From positions 1 to 64,000 of the forward strand of contig JAQYWC010000043.1 of the NCBI GenBank assembly GCA_030145245.1: 64,000 bases of DNA, in the 5' to 3' direction. The position numbers and the translations under genes are program-made. This document shows, one piece after another, positions 32,529 to 40,901 of this stretch (its first letter is position 1; the number at the start of each line of letters is the position of its first letter). The notes below the pieces were generated by a model that did no database searches, was not told the DNA's origin, and saw nothing but the letters and a program-made list of their open reading frames with translations. This DNA is from Desulfobacterium sp. (lineage in GTDB: Bacteria > Desulfobacterota > Desulfobacteria > Desulfobacterales > Desulfobacteraceae).

Positions 32529-34559
32529 ATGTTAATGAAACCAAGCTATGAAGAATTAGAGCAGAGAATTCACGAATTAGAAAAGAAACTAATTGAGGGG
32601 GAAAAAAACTACAGGGACGCTGAACTCTATCATCTTCTGCATCACATGGTGGACAATGTGCCTGACCTGATCTGGGCCAAGGATATCGAAGACCGGTATC
32701 TTTTTGTCAACCAGGCCATCTGCGACAAACTCCTGATGAGCTCTTCCACAGATCTTCCCCTGGGAAAAAACGACCTTTTTTTTGCCGAACGGGAGCGACA
32801 AAAGGGACACCGGCACACCTTTGGCGAAATCTGTGTAAACTCAGATACCGTGGTCAAAAAGACCAGAATGCCGGGACGATTCCTGGAAGACGGCCTGGTG
32901 AGAGGGGAATACCTGATTCTGGATGTTCATAAGGCCCCCTTTTTCAATGATTCCGGAGAAATGATCGGCACCGTGGGTTGTGGCCGGGATGTCACCAGAG
33001 AAAAACAGACCGATGAGGCCCTCCGGGACAGTGAAAAGCGGTTTCGAGAACTGATCGAAGGTGTATCGGAGATCTCCATCCAGGGGTACGATGAAGAACG
33101 CCGGGTGATCTTCTGGAACCCTGCCAGTGAAAAAATATATGGTTATACAGAACAGGAGGCCCTGGGCAGAAAACTCGAGGGCCTGATTTTCCCGGATGCC
33201 ATGCGCGACGATATTATAAAGTTTCATCACCGGTGGGTGGCATACGGGGAGAAGATCCCGGCAGGCACCCTCTGCCTCAAAGATAAAGAGGGGAAGGATG
33301 TGCACGTTTTCTCATCCCATGTGTTGCATGAAACCCAGCATGGCAAAGAGATGTATTGCATGGATGTGGACATGACGCCCATCCACAGAATGGAAAAAGA
33401 AAAAAAGGAACTCCAGGTCCAGCTCCAACAGGCTCAGAAAATGGAGTCCATCGGTATCCTTGCCGGCGGTATTGCCCACGATTTTAACAACATTCTTTTC
33501 CCCATCCTGGGCTACACAGAAATTTTGCTGGAGGATGTACCCGGGGACAGCCCATTTCGCACAAGCCTCCATAAAATTCATGCCGGAGCCCTTCGCGCAA
33601 GCGCCCTGGTGAAACAAATTCTGACGTTTTCCCGCCAGGAAAACCACACACAGAAACCCATGAAACCCCAACCCGTAATCAAAGAGGCCCTAAAGCTGAT
33701 TCGGTCCACCATCCCCACCACCATTGCCATCAAGCAGGATATCAGGATGAATTGCGGCATCATCGATGCGGATCCTACCCAGATTCACCAGATCGTCATG
33801 AACCTCACCACCAACGCTTACCATGCCATGAATGGCGGGGAAATCAGAGTGAGTCTCAGGGAAGTGGAGCTGGCGGAGTCAGATACGATACGCATGGGTA
33901 TGAAACCCGGGGTTTACGCCTGCCTGACGGTGGCCGATACGGGAACCGGGATCCCCAGGGAGGTGGAGGAAAAAATCTTCTTACCGTTTTTCACAACAAA
34001 AAAGAACGGTAAGGGCACCGGAATGGGCCTTGCCGTGGTTCATGGCATTGTCAAAAGTATGCATGGCGGCATCCGCGTGGACAGCGAGTTGGGCAGGGGA
34101 ACCGACATCCATATCTACCTCCCGGTGGTGAAAAAAGGCTCCGAGAAACAGCCGTCCCCCCCCAAGGGTTCCTTCAAAATGGGTTCTGAACACATTCTGC
34201 TTGTGGATGATGAAGAGTCCATCATCTCAATGGAGAAAGATATGCTGGCCCGGTTGGGGTATCAGGTAACCGCCCGCACCAGCAGCATCGAAGCCCTGGA
34301 GGCCTTCCGCTCCGCCCCCGACCGCTTTGATCTGGTAATCACGGATATGGCAATGCCCAATATGTCCGGAGACACCCTGTCAGCTGAGCTCATCGCCATA
34401 CGCCCGGATATCAGGGTGCTGCTGTGCACGGGATTCAGTGAGGAGCTGTCCGGTGAGAAAATGAAGGAACTGGGTATCAAGGGGCTCATCATGAAGCCCA
34501 TCCTGATGAAGGATCTTTCCTGGAAGATCCGTGAAGTGATGGACCGCCCTGGGGGATAA
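32529..34559 (+). CDS. PAS-PAS hybrid histidine kinase with C-terminal receiver
   Basis: A 676-residue cytoplasmic kinase. A coiled-coil start ([15 protein letters not shown]) leads to two PAS domains (about residues 45-165 and 170-290). The HisKA box [19 protein letters not shown] carries the phospho-acceptor His near 317. HATPase_c (about 405-537) has [17 protein letters not shown] and [14 protein letters not shown] receiver domain (about 554-674) has the phospho-Asp in [13 protein letters not shown]. The absence of membrane helices implies an internal signal. ATG 32529 is used; TTG 32517 and ATG 32535 are alternatives, and no strong ribosome-binding site is seen. No response regulator is adjacent. 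Confidence 0.88.
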   Translation: MLMKPSYEELEQRIHELEKKLIEGEKNYRDAELYHLLHHMVDNVPDLIWAKDIEDRYLFVNQAICDKLLMSSSTDLPLGKNDLFFAERERQKGHRHTFGEICVNSDTVVKKTRMPGRFLEDGLVRGEYLILDVHKAPFFNDSGEMIGTVGCGRDVTREKQTDEALRDSEKRFRELIEGVSEISIQGYDEERRVIFWNPASEKIYGYTEQEALGRKLEGLIFPDAMRDDIIKFHHRWVAYGEKIPAGTLCLKDKEGKDVHVFSSHVLHETQHGKEMYCMDVDMTPIHRMEKEKKELQVQLQQAQKMESIGILAGGIAHDFNNILFPILGYTEILLEDVPGDSPFRTSLHKIHAGALRASALVKQILTFSRQENHTQKPMKPQPVIKEALKLIRSTIPTTIAIKQDIRMNCGIIDADPTQIHQIVMNLTTNAYHAMNGGEIRVSLREVELAESDTIRMGMKPGVYACLTVADTGTGIPREVEEKIFLPFFTTKKNGKGTGMGLAVVHGIVKSMHGGIRVDSELGRGTDIHIYLPVVKKGSEKQPSPPKGSFKMGSEHILLVDDEESIISMEKDMLARLGYQVTARTSSIEALEAFRSAPDRFDLVITDMAMPNMSGDTLSAELIAIRPDIRVLLCTGFSEELSGEKMKELGIKGLIMKPILMKDLSWKIREVMDRPGG

Positions 34560-34607
34560 ACGAAAGCCTCCTTTCCGGACTAAACAATCGTTAACGCAGA
34601 AATGTGT

Positions 34608-35243
34608 TCAAAGCTCCCAGGGCCTCTTTCCCCGTCTCAGGGCAAGGGGGGGGTCAAGGATCTCAGACCAGACAACGGCATTGCGGATCTTTTGCCTTGA
34701 CCGGGACAGATCCCGATAACACCCGGAACGCTGCCTGCCTTTGGTAGATTTGTGCAGTGGCAAATGGGTAACCGGGTACAAAACCGGGACCGGGTCTGAT
34801 TCCGGTTCCGGTTCCGTAAAAGGCTCCCCTGATTCCGGTTCAATGGGATTTCCCTGGTAGTCAAAAATCTGATACCCGGGACTCTCCGGTTCCAGAGCCT
34901 GGGTCCTTGCCTTTTCAAGCTCCTCCCGGAACTGCTGTTCCATGTCGGAAAAAAACCGCCTTAACCGCTCCCCGATCAAGGGAAAGAGCTTTGGTTTGGG
35001 ACGGTCGAAGCTGACATCGGGCTTTGCTGGTGAACGATCGGGACTGACAGCCGGCTTTTCAGGCACCGGCTCCTGGGACTCAGCTTTGGACTCAGCTTTG
35101 GACTCAGCTTTGGACTCAGCTTTGGGCACACCCTTGGGCACAGCTTTTTTTTGGGAGTCGGCCTTGATTTTCCGATGCTTTACAAACACCAATGCCACAT
35201 AGATAAGCAGAACGAGAATGGGAAGGATATCGTCAAGTTTCAC
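34608..35243 (-). CDS. Membrane-anchored hypothetical protein with AESK repeats
   Basis: A 211-residue protein I cannot place in a family. One N-terminal membrane helix (ILPILVLLIYVALVFV) is followed by a basic stretch and a low-complexity KAES-repeat region. A proline-rich linker follows, then a possible amphipathic helix (ERLRRFFSDMEQQFREELEK). The rest is acidic, then basic. The likely start is GTG 35243, with AGGAGA about five bases upstream. It faces away from the hybrid kinase and is separated from floA by a palindromic repeat. A scaffold or tether role is conceivable but not shown. Confidence 0.7.
   Translation of the reverse strand: MKLDDILPILVLLIYVALVFVKHRKIKADSQKKAVPKGVPKAESKAESKAESKAESQEPVPEKPAVSPDRSPAKPDVSFDRPKPKLFPLIGERLRRFFSDMEQQFREELEKARTQALEPESPGYQIFDYQGNPIEPESGEPFTEPEPESDPVPVLYPVTHLPLHKSTKGRQRSGCYRDLSRSRQKIRNAVVWSEILDPPLALRRGKRPWEL
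35076..35123 (-). repeat. 12-base tandem repeat, four copies, in a coding sequence
   Basis: GGACTCAGCTTT (plus strand) occurs four times in a row and encodes (KAES)4 in the minus-strand protein. Being a multiple of three, copy-number change would alter linker length without breaking the frame. Confidence 0.9.
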
Positions 35244-35257
35244 CGCAATCTCCTAAT

Positions 35258-35309
35258 GGGGACAGATTTGAAATCTGTCCCCTTTATTTCTTTATTGAAA
35301 TCTGTCCCC
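35258..35309. repeat. Palindromic repeat with GGGGACAGATTT arms
   Basis: GGGGACAGATTT (35258-35269) and AAATCTGTCCCC (35271-35282) form a 25-base near-perfect palindrome; a second AAATCTGTCCCC arm is at about 35298-35309. It is different in sequence from the GGGGTCAGGCTTAGC family but has the same style and may be another REP-like family. It lies between floA and the hypothetical gene and could end floA transcription. Confidence 0.75.
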
Positions 35310-35320
35310 TTTCAGGTTGG

Positions 35321-36304
35321 TTATTCCGGTTGACAGGGTTCATCAGGACCTGGGGTGGCGATGGAGTCCCTCATCTCGGTATCGGCAACGATGTTTCGCA
35401 TGCGATAGTAATCCATGATCCCCATGTTGCCCTTTCTGAACGCCTCGGCCATTGCCAGGGGAACCTGGGCCTCGGCTTCCACCACCTTGGCCTTCATCTC
35501 CTGGACCCTGGCTTTCATCTCCTGCTCCCTGGCAAAGGCCATGGCCCGCCGCTCCTCGGCCTTTGCCTGGGCGATCTTCTTGTCCGCCTCGGCCCGGTCC
35601 GTCTCAAGCTCGGCACCGATGTTCTTGCCCACATCCACGTCGGCAATATCGATGGAGAGGATCTCATAGGCGGTTCCCGAGTCAAGGCCCTTGGCGAGAA
35701 CGGTCTTGGAGATGAGGTCGGGGTTCTCCAAGACGATCTTGTGGGAAACGGCCGATCCGATGGTGGTCACAATCCCCTCCCCCACCCGGGCCAGGATGGT
35801 CTCCTCTCCGGCCCCGCCCACCAAGCGATCAATGTTTGCCCTGACCGTCACCCTGGAGATCGCCTTGAGCTGGATGCCGTCCTTTGCCATGGCTGCGATA
35901 AGCGGGGTTTCGATCACCTTGGGGTTGACGCTCATCTGCACCGCCTCAAGCACGTTCCTGCCGGCAAGATCGATGGCAGCGGAACGGTTGAAGCCAAGCT
36001 CGATGTTGGCCTTGTCTGCAGCGATCAGGGACTTTACCACCCGGGACACATCGCCGCCTGCAAGGAAATGGGATTCCAGATCGTCGGAGGTGATGTCAAT
36101 ACCCGCCTTGACCGCCATTATTTTGGAAGTGACCACCAGCCTGGGCGGCACCTTTCTGAACCGCATGAACACGATGTTAAACAGCCCCACCCTGGCTCCC
36201 GACACAAGGGACTGTACCCACAACGAGATGGATGAACCAATGAAAAACAGCAGAATAATGGATACGATGACCAACAAAATGACAAGAATGGTGGTAAACT
36301 CCAT
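35321..36304 (-). CDS. floA: Flotillin-like protein FloA
   Basis: A 327-residue membrane-scaffold protein. One N-terminal hydrophobic segment (residues 4-30) is followed by the conserved [16 protein letters not shown], a PHB-like domain, and a helical region rich in [16 protein letters not shown]-type heptads. A short C-terminal tail completes it. FloA organises functional membrane microdomains. Its RBS AAGGAG precedes the start, and it follows two NfeD genes on the same strand, the standard nfeD-floA pairing. Confidence 0.93.
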   Translation of the reverse strand: MEFTTILVILLVIVSIILLFFIGSSISLWVQSLVSGARVGLFNIVFMRFRKVPPRLVVTSKIMAVKAGIDITSDDLESHFLAGGDVSRVVKSLIAADKANIELGFNRSAAIDLAGRNVLEAVQMSVNPKVIETPLIAAMAKDGIQLKAISRVTVRANIDRLVGGAGEETILARVGEGIVTTIGSAVSHKIVLENPDLISKTVLAKGLDSGTAYEILSIDIADVDVGKNIGAELETDRAEADKKIAQAKAEERRAMAFAREQEMKARVQEMKAKVVEAEAQVPLAMAEAFRKGNMGIMDYYRMRNIVADTEMRDSIATPGPDEPCQPE

Positions 36305-36351
36305 GACACTCTCCTTGTTAAAATCCTCGATTATACCCCTGTATCAGACGA

Positions 36352-36834
36352 CTAATTTTCCTGTTTTCCCCTGACGATGATCTGGTTACCCGTGACGGCA
36401 TGGACCACAATGGGCGTATCCCTCTGGATATACTCCCCCCGGGTGACCACATCCACCCTTTTTTCTTCGATGATGGCGATGCCCGCAGGCCTGAGATCGC
36501 TCTTGGCAACCCCGGTTTTACCGACATAGGCCTCAAGCCCGGGAGTCTGGGACACGATCCCCTGTTCGCTTGAAAGGGTGGTGCGCAGGGTGACCGGAGA
36601 TTTGGCAAGCAGCCTCAATCCCACATAGACGAGCACGGGTATGATGACCATGTCGGCCAGTACAAAAGCCATGCCCACCCCCGGTGAAAATCCCGTGAAC
36701 ACGGTGTAGAGGGAATAGCCAAACACCAGGGCCGCCATGATGGAGAGAATGCCCCCCGAGGGGATGACGATCTCGGCGATGATGATGCCCACCCCCACAA
36801 CCTGGAGAATCACCGGGTATGTCAAGCCTGTCAT
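36352..36834 (-). CDS. Short NfeD-family protein
   Basis: A 160-residue protein with two or three membrane helices (about residues 5-80) and a C-terminal OB-fold domain (GKTGVAKSDLRPAGIAIIEEKRVDVVTRGEY). It lacks the protease domain of the long NfeD. Its ATG overlaps the stop of the long NfeD gene by four bases (ATGA), and floA follows after 47 bases. NfeD proteins interact with flotillins; here it may join the protease-type NfeD to FloA. Confidence 0.88.
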   Translation of the reverse strand: MTGLTYPVILQVVGVGIIIAEIVIPSGGILSIMAALVFGYSLYTVFTGFSPGVGMAFVLADMVIIPVLVYVGLRLLAKSPVTLRTTLSSEQGIVSQTPGLEAYVGKTGVAKSDLRPAGIAIIEEKRVDVVTRGEYIQRDTPIVVHAVTGNQIIVRGKQEN

Positions 36835-38333
36835 TTGTCCTCCTCGGCCAGGACGATCATGCGGTTGCCCTCGATCCGGGCCACACGTATCCTGGTCCCC
36901 TTTTCGATGAACTCCCCCTGGGTAACAGCGTCAAACAGCTCTCCACGGATCTCGACCTTACCCGATGGCCGGAGAAAGGTGACGGCAACCCCCTTGTCTC
37001 CGGGGCTTGCTTTCAGGATCTCCATGGAGTCTGCATGGGAATCCTTGAGGGTGGAGCTGAGATAAGGGCCGTCAACCACCACGGAGAGCCTGGGAAGAAG
37101 GTACCGGATGGTGGCAAGGGCTAAAAACAACCCGACCACGGAAGCACCCAGCACCTGGATCAGGTTATTCACCAGCAGCTTTCCCTGCCAGGGCAGGGAG
37201 GGATCGGGGAGGACGAAATCCTGGAGAGCCAGGACCAGGCCCGCTCCCATGAGGATCAGTCCGGCGATCCCGGAAATGCCGAAACCGGGCAGGACAAATA
37301 TCTCCACCCCGAATAGAATCATGCCCGCGATAACCAACAGGAATTCGGTGTAATCGGCAAGCCCCACAAGGTACTGACCGGCAAAGACAAGACCCAGGCA
37401 GAGGATTCCCACAAGACCGGGGACTCCGAAACCCGGTGATTTTATCTCGGTGTAGATGGCGCCAAGGCCGATCATCATCAGGATTGGAGCGATCTTTGTG
37501 ATGAACCGGACAAAGGTCTCGGACCAGCTCTCCTCTATGGGGATGATCTCATGGTTTAAGATCTCCATATTCGCAAGCATCTCTCCCACCGAGTCAACGG
37601 TCATTCGGGAAAACCCCAGTTCCTTGGCTTCCACGGCATCCATGGTCAAAAGTTCCCCCTTGTCCACGATGGTCTTCTTTGCTGTAATCGCCTGTTTTTG
37701 CTTGTCGGTGAGATCATCATAATCGCGGGAATCCATGTACCGGGTCTCACCGTCCATGGTGATTCGGTACACGGCCATGCGATCGGTGACCATGGCCTCG
37801 GCCAGGACCTCGGGGTAATTGTTTCGCTTGGCAAGGGACCTGAATTTCGCCCTGAGCGGCGACTGGAACTTTTCTCCCATCATCTTTGGCCCTTCACTGG
37901 AGTTCATGATGGGAGCGCAGTCGCCGATGGTGGTATGATGCTTCATGACCAGCTGGTTGCAGGCAAGGGAGATAAGGGCTCCGGCCGATATGGCCTTGTT
38001 GCTGACAAAGGCGACGGTTTTGCCTTTGGGGGTGTTGAGGATAAGATCCACGATCTGGAGGGCGGAATCCACCCGTCCGCCAAAGGTGTCCATCTTGAGA
38101 ACAAAGATGGAGGAGGGATCCTGGTCCGAAGACAAAGCCCGCTTGAGAAAGGCAGCCATTCCCGGTTCCACAGGCCCTTCGACCTTGATCTCATACACCT
38201 TGATCTTCGTGTTATCCGCCGTCGCTTGTCCCTGAACAGGCTGGAGAACGAGAAAAAAAACGACCAAAATAAATCCCGTTGACCAGAGACAATTCAAACA
38301 AGTCACCACGATCTCTTTTCCTGGAGGTTTCAT
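36831..38333 (-). CDS. Long NfeD: membrane-bound ClpP-class serine protease
   Basis: A 500-residue protein. A signal peptide or anchor (residues 14-33) precedes a ClpP/SppA-type protease domain with DTFGGRVDSALQIVDLI and NKAISAGALISLACNQ, where the Ser of SAG is the nucleophile, and later AEAMV with the probable catalytic Lys region. About five membrane helices follow (residues 275-420), then an OB-fold NfeD domain at the C-terminus. It probably cleaves membrane protein substrates together with FloA. No strong ribosome-binding site is seen before the start. Confidence 0.9.
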   Translation of the reverse strand: MKPPGKEIVVTCLNCLWSTGFILVVFFLVLQPVQGQATADNTKIKVYEIKVEGPVEPGMAAFLKRALSSDQDPSSIFVLKMDTFGGRVDSALQIVDLILNTPKGKTVAFVSNKAISAGALISLACNQLVMKHHTTIGDCAPIMNSSEGPKMMGEKFQSPLRAKFRSLAKRNNYPEVLAEAMVTDRMAVYRITMDGETRYMDSRDYDDLTDKQKQAITAKKTIVDKGELLTMDAVEAKELGFSRMTVDSVGEMLANMEILNHEIIPIEESWSETFVRFITKIAPILMMIGLGAIYTEIKSPGFGVPGLVGILCLGLVFAGQYLVGLADYTEFLLVIAGMILFGVEIFVLPGFGISGIAGLILMGAGLVLALQDFVLPDPSLPWQGKLLVNNLIQVLGASVVGLFLALATIRYLLPRLSVVVDGPYLSSTLKDSHADSMEILKASPGDKGVAVTFLRPSGKVEIRGELFDAVTQGEFIEKGTRIRVARIEGNRMIVLAEEDK

Positions 38334-38408
38334 ACCTTAGAATAGTACCAGAGGCGAACACGGTGTCAAGATAATAGTGCGCCCGTCGCAACAATAACTA
38401 GACGGATG

Positions 38409-39056
38409 TTACAGATAGGGAAGGTAGCGAAACACGACCCAAAAATGGCAGAAGCTTCCTGCCATGACAAAACAGTGCCAGATGCCGTGGAAGCCGACAA
38501 TGCCGGGCCATGGATCCGGCCGTTTCAACCCATAGATCACGGCGCCGACGCTGTAGAACAGCCCCCCTGCCCCAAGCCAGGCCATGCACCCCGGGGAAAG
38601 GGTCGTAACCAGGGGATAGACGGCAACCAGGCAAAGCCAGCCCATGGCAAGATAGATAAAGGTGGAAACCCACCTGGGAACGTTCATGAAAAAGAGCTTG
38701 AGCACGATACCGGCAAGGGCCATGGCCCAGACCGTGCCAAAGAGGCTCCAGCCCCAGGGTCCCCTCAAAGGGACCAGGCAGAGGGGGGTGTAGGTCCCTG
38801 CAATGAGCATGAAAATCATGATATGGTCCAGACGGCGCATTCTGAGAAGACCTTTGGGTGAGAGACGCAAGCCGTGGTAAAGGGAGCTTGAGGTGTACAT
38901 CATCACAAGGGCCAAACCAAAGATGGAAAAGGAAACAATATGCCACACCCCGGCTTTTAAAGCGGCAACAACGATGAGCAGGGTCAGGCCTGCCAGCGAG
39001 GCAACGGCCCCTGCCATGTGAGAAATTGAGTTGACGGGTTCTCTTGGAATAAACAT
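38409..39056 (-). CDS. Hemolysin III family (PAQR-like) membrane protein
   Basis: A 215-residue protein with seven membrane helices. REPVNSISHMAGAVASLAGLTLL begins the family pattern; SSSLYHGLRLSPKGLLRMRRLDHIMIFMLIAGTYTPLCL and the C-terminal FHGIWHCFVMAGSFCHFWVV (in three parts) hold the conserved Ser, Asp and His residues that bind metal in PAQR proteins. The frame is open to 39170, but the start at 39056 matches the family; the extra codons lie in a low-quality region near the repeats. Function in bacteria is uncertain despite the name. Confidence 0.88.
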   Translation of the reverse strand: MFIPREPVNSISHMAGAVASLAGLTLLIVVAALKAGVWHIVSFSIFGLALVMMYTSSSLYHGLRLSPKGLLRMRRLDHIMIFMLIAGTYTPLCLVPLRGPWGWSLFGTVWAMALAGIVLKLFFMNVPRWVSTFIYLAMGWLCLVAVYPLVTTLSPGCMAWLGAGGLFYSVGAVIYGLKRPDPWPGIVGFHGIWHCFVMAGSFCHFWVVFRYLPYL

Positions 39057-39172
39057 GAATCCACTATACCCCTGCCGCCAGATTTTAAAAGGGCAACCCC
39101 CCTGTTTTACATTTCTTTTACACACGAAGCCAGCGACAAACGACACCTGGCTGAACTTATTCTCGGCCAAAC

Positions 39173-39300
39173 GGGGTCAGGCCTAACTTACTGTCGGCCA
39201 AACGGGGTCAGGCTTAGCTTATTGCATAATTCCCTGCCCCACGAAAACAACGACAATAAGCTAAGCCTGACCCCCTCGAAGCGAGCGAAGCAAACTCACC
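39173..39300. repeat. REP-like repeat cluster
   Basis: A diverged 21-mer (39173-39193) is followed by a perfect copy at 39204-39224 and its inverse at 39254-39274, separated by 29 bases. The downstream flank (39275-39292) carries the TCGAAGCGAGCGAAGC linker also seen at 32-88. The 29-base spacer differs in sequence from the spacers at 9.65 and 60.69 kb but has the same length. Confidence 0.9.
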
Positions 39301-39347
39301 CATCGACCAAGCCATCGAGGCGTAAACTAACCAACCCCTACCCCCAA

Positions 39348-40901
39348 TCAAGCGACAAACATAGCATGATTAGAGGTGAAAAACGGAGGATCCCGCCGCA
39401 AAACCGGGGCGATGGCCGGGTGCTTCTTAAAGCGCTTCTCAAGAAACAGCCTCACCTTTTTCCGGTCCCAGCCATGGGGGTGCTTGAAGCTGAGATAGAG
39501 GGAGAGGTCGCCCCCGTAGAAGTGATCGGTCTCGAGGATGGCCGCATCCTCACTGAATCGCGGAAGGTTGAAAATTGCCGTGTTAAGAAAACCGATCCTG
39601 TCGCTGTGTTCCGCCACATATGCCAGGGTCTTCTCCGCCCCGGCCTCCGTCTCAAAGCTGGTTCCGAACAGGACATAGACATAGGTGGCAATGTTGGCCT
39701 CTTTCAGGGCAAAAAGCACCTGGGTTGCCATATCAAGGTCGGTTCCCTTGTTCATCCTGTCAAGGACCTTTTGATCGCCGGACTCAAGGCCCAGCTTGAG
39801 CATGCGGCACCCTGACCGGTACAGTGCACGGCAGAAATCAGGGTCGGTGAGATCCTTAGTAAAGCGGACAAAGCCGTACCAGGTAAACGGCAGTTCCTGT
39901 TTTGCCAGGGTCCTCAGGAACGAGGGGCTCAGGGCATCGTCCAGGAAATGGACATGATCGGGCCGGTACCGGTCATAAAGAGTTGTAAGATCCGTCATGA
40001 GATCCTGGTTCTTTTCCGGTTGGTAACGACCCCCTTCGGCCTTTTCGGGGCAGAACCGGCACTTGCTCCAGTAGCAGCCCGTGGCTGTCCTGAACGGAAG
40101 GATTCGCCCGGGTGCAAGGTAGCCCTCCCAGTCGCAGAAATCGTAATCCGGACAAAACCGTTCCCGTTGACCGGCCTGGGATCCTGAGAGTTCCAGCAGC
40201 TTCCCCTCCCCGTTGCCTTTCACCATGAGATCCACAAGCTCTTGAAACGGATCATTCCACAGGGGGCTGCTCATCCATGAGGAAACAAGGCCGCCGCCCA
40301 TAATGATCCGGATGCCGGGGAACCGGGACCGGATCCAGCCCACAAGGGCAAAGGCCGTGAGGGCCTGGCTCAGGAAACACAGGGAGATCCCGATGGAGGA
40401 GGGGGCTGCCGCCTCGATCCTTGGGGCGAGCCGCTCTTCAAAATAGCGGAAGAACGGATTGTCTGCAAAGGTTTCGGCCGCAATAATAAGATCCTGGCTC
40501 TTTACCGGGGAAAGCATTGAATCCCCGTAATCGGCAAGGGTCAGCCTGAACCTTGGATCAAGGTGGGATGAGATCACCCGGTTGACGTCCATCACCCGCT
40601 GGCGGTAACGGTCCCTGTTGGCGTAGAGACCGGGACGCCTCAGATCCTTAAGGTTCCGCTCATAGTGGGACACGGCCCTTTGGGTCCATCTGTCCGAAGG
40701 GTGGTTGCCGGATTTGGCCAGCCAAAGCTGAGCCTCAAGGTTGGCATCGATAACGGTGCATTCAATGTTGTGCCGCTTGAGCGCACCCGCAAGAAGGGCC
40801 ACGCCGGCCGGGGGTTCGCACGCTTTTCCACAGGGGGGATAAATCAGGATCAAATTACAGTTTTCCAGTGCCAGGGGCGGATCATGGGGTTTTGCTGTCA
40901 A
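39348..40901 (-). CDS. B12-binding-domain radical SAM protein
   Basis: A 517-residue class B-like radical SAM protein. The N-terminal cobalamin-binding-type region has LILIYPPCGKACEPPAGVALLAGAL and SSIGISLCFLSQ. The cluster motif is ATGCYWSKCRFCPEKAEGG (CX3CX2C, near residues 268-275), followed by YDRYRPDHVHFLDDAL and LESGDQKVLDRMNKG. The classic His of the cobalamin DXHXXG motif is not seen. The reaction is unknown; relatives do methylations and ring rearrangements. The start is a TTG at 40901, overlapping the end of the upstream histidine kinase gene by 20 bases. Confidence 0.82.
   Translation of the reverse strand: MTAKPHDPPLALENCNLILIYPPCGKACEPPAGVALLAGALKRHNIECTVIDANLEAQLWLAKSGNHPSDRWTQRAVSHYERNLKDLRRPGLYANRDRYRQRVMDVNRVISSHLDPRFRLTLADYGDSMLSPVKSQDLIIAAETFADNPFFRYFEERLAPRIEAAAPSSIGISLCFLSQALTAFALVGWIRSRFPGIRIIMGGGLVSSWMSSPLWNDPFQELVDLMVKGNGEGKLLELSGSQAGQRERFCPDYDFCDWEGYLAPGRILPFRTATGCYWSKCRFCPEKAEGGRYQPEKNQDLMTDLTTLYDRYRPDHVHFLDDALSPSFLRTLAKQELPFTWYGFVRFTKDLTDPDFCRALYRSGCRMLKLGLESGDQKVLDRMNKGTDLDMATQVLFALKEANIATYVYVLFGTSFETEAGAEKTLAYVAEHSDRIGFLNTAIFNLPRFSEDAAILETDHFYGGDLSLYLSFKHPHGWDRKKVRLFLEKRFKKHPAIAPVLRRDPPFFTSNHAMFVA

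Noticed and set aside
35330-36235. A 301-codon frame antisense to floA
   Set aside because: Mirror of a well-conserved gene; composition is His/Gly/Leu-rich without motifs.
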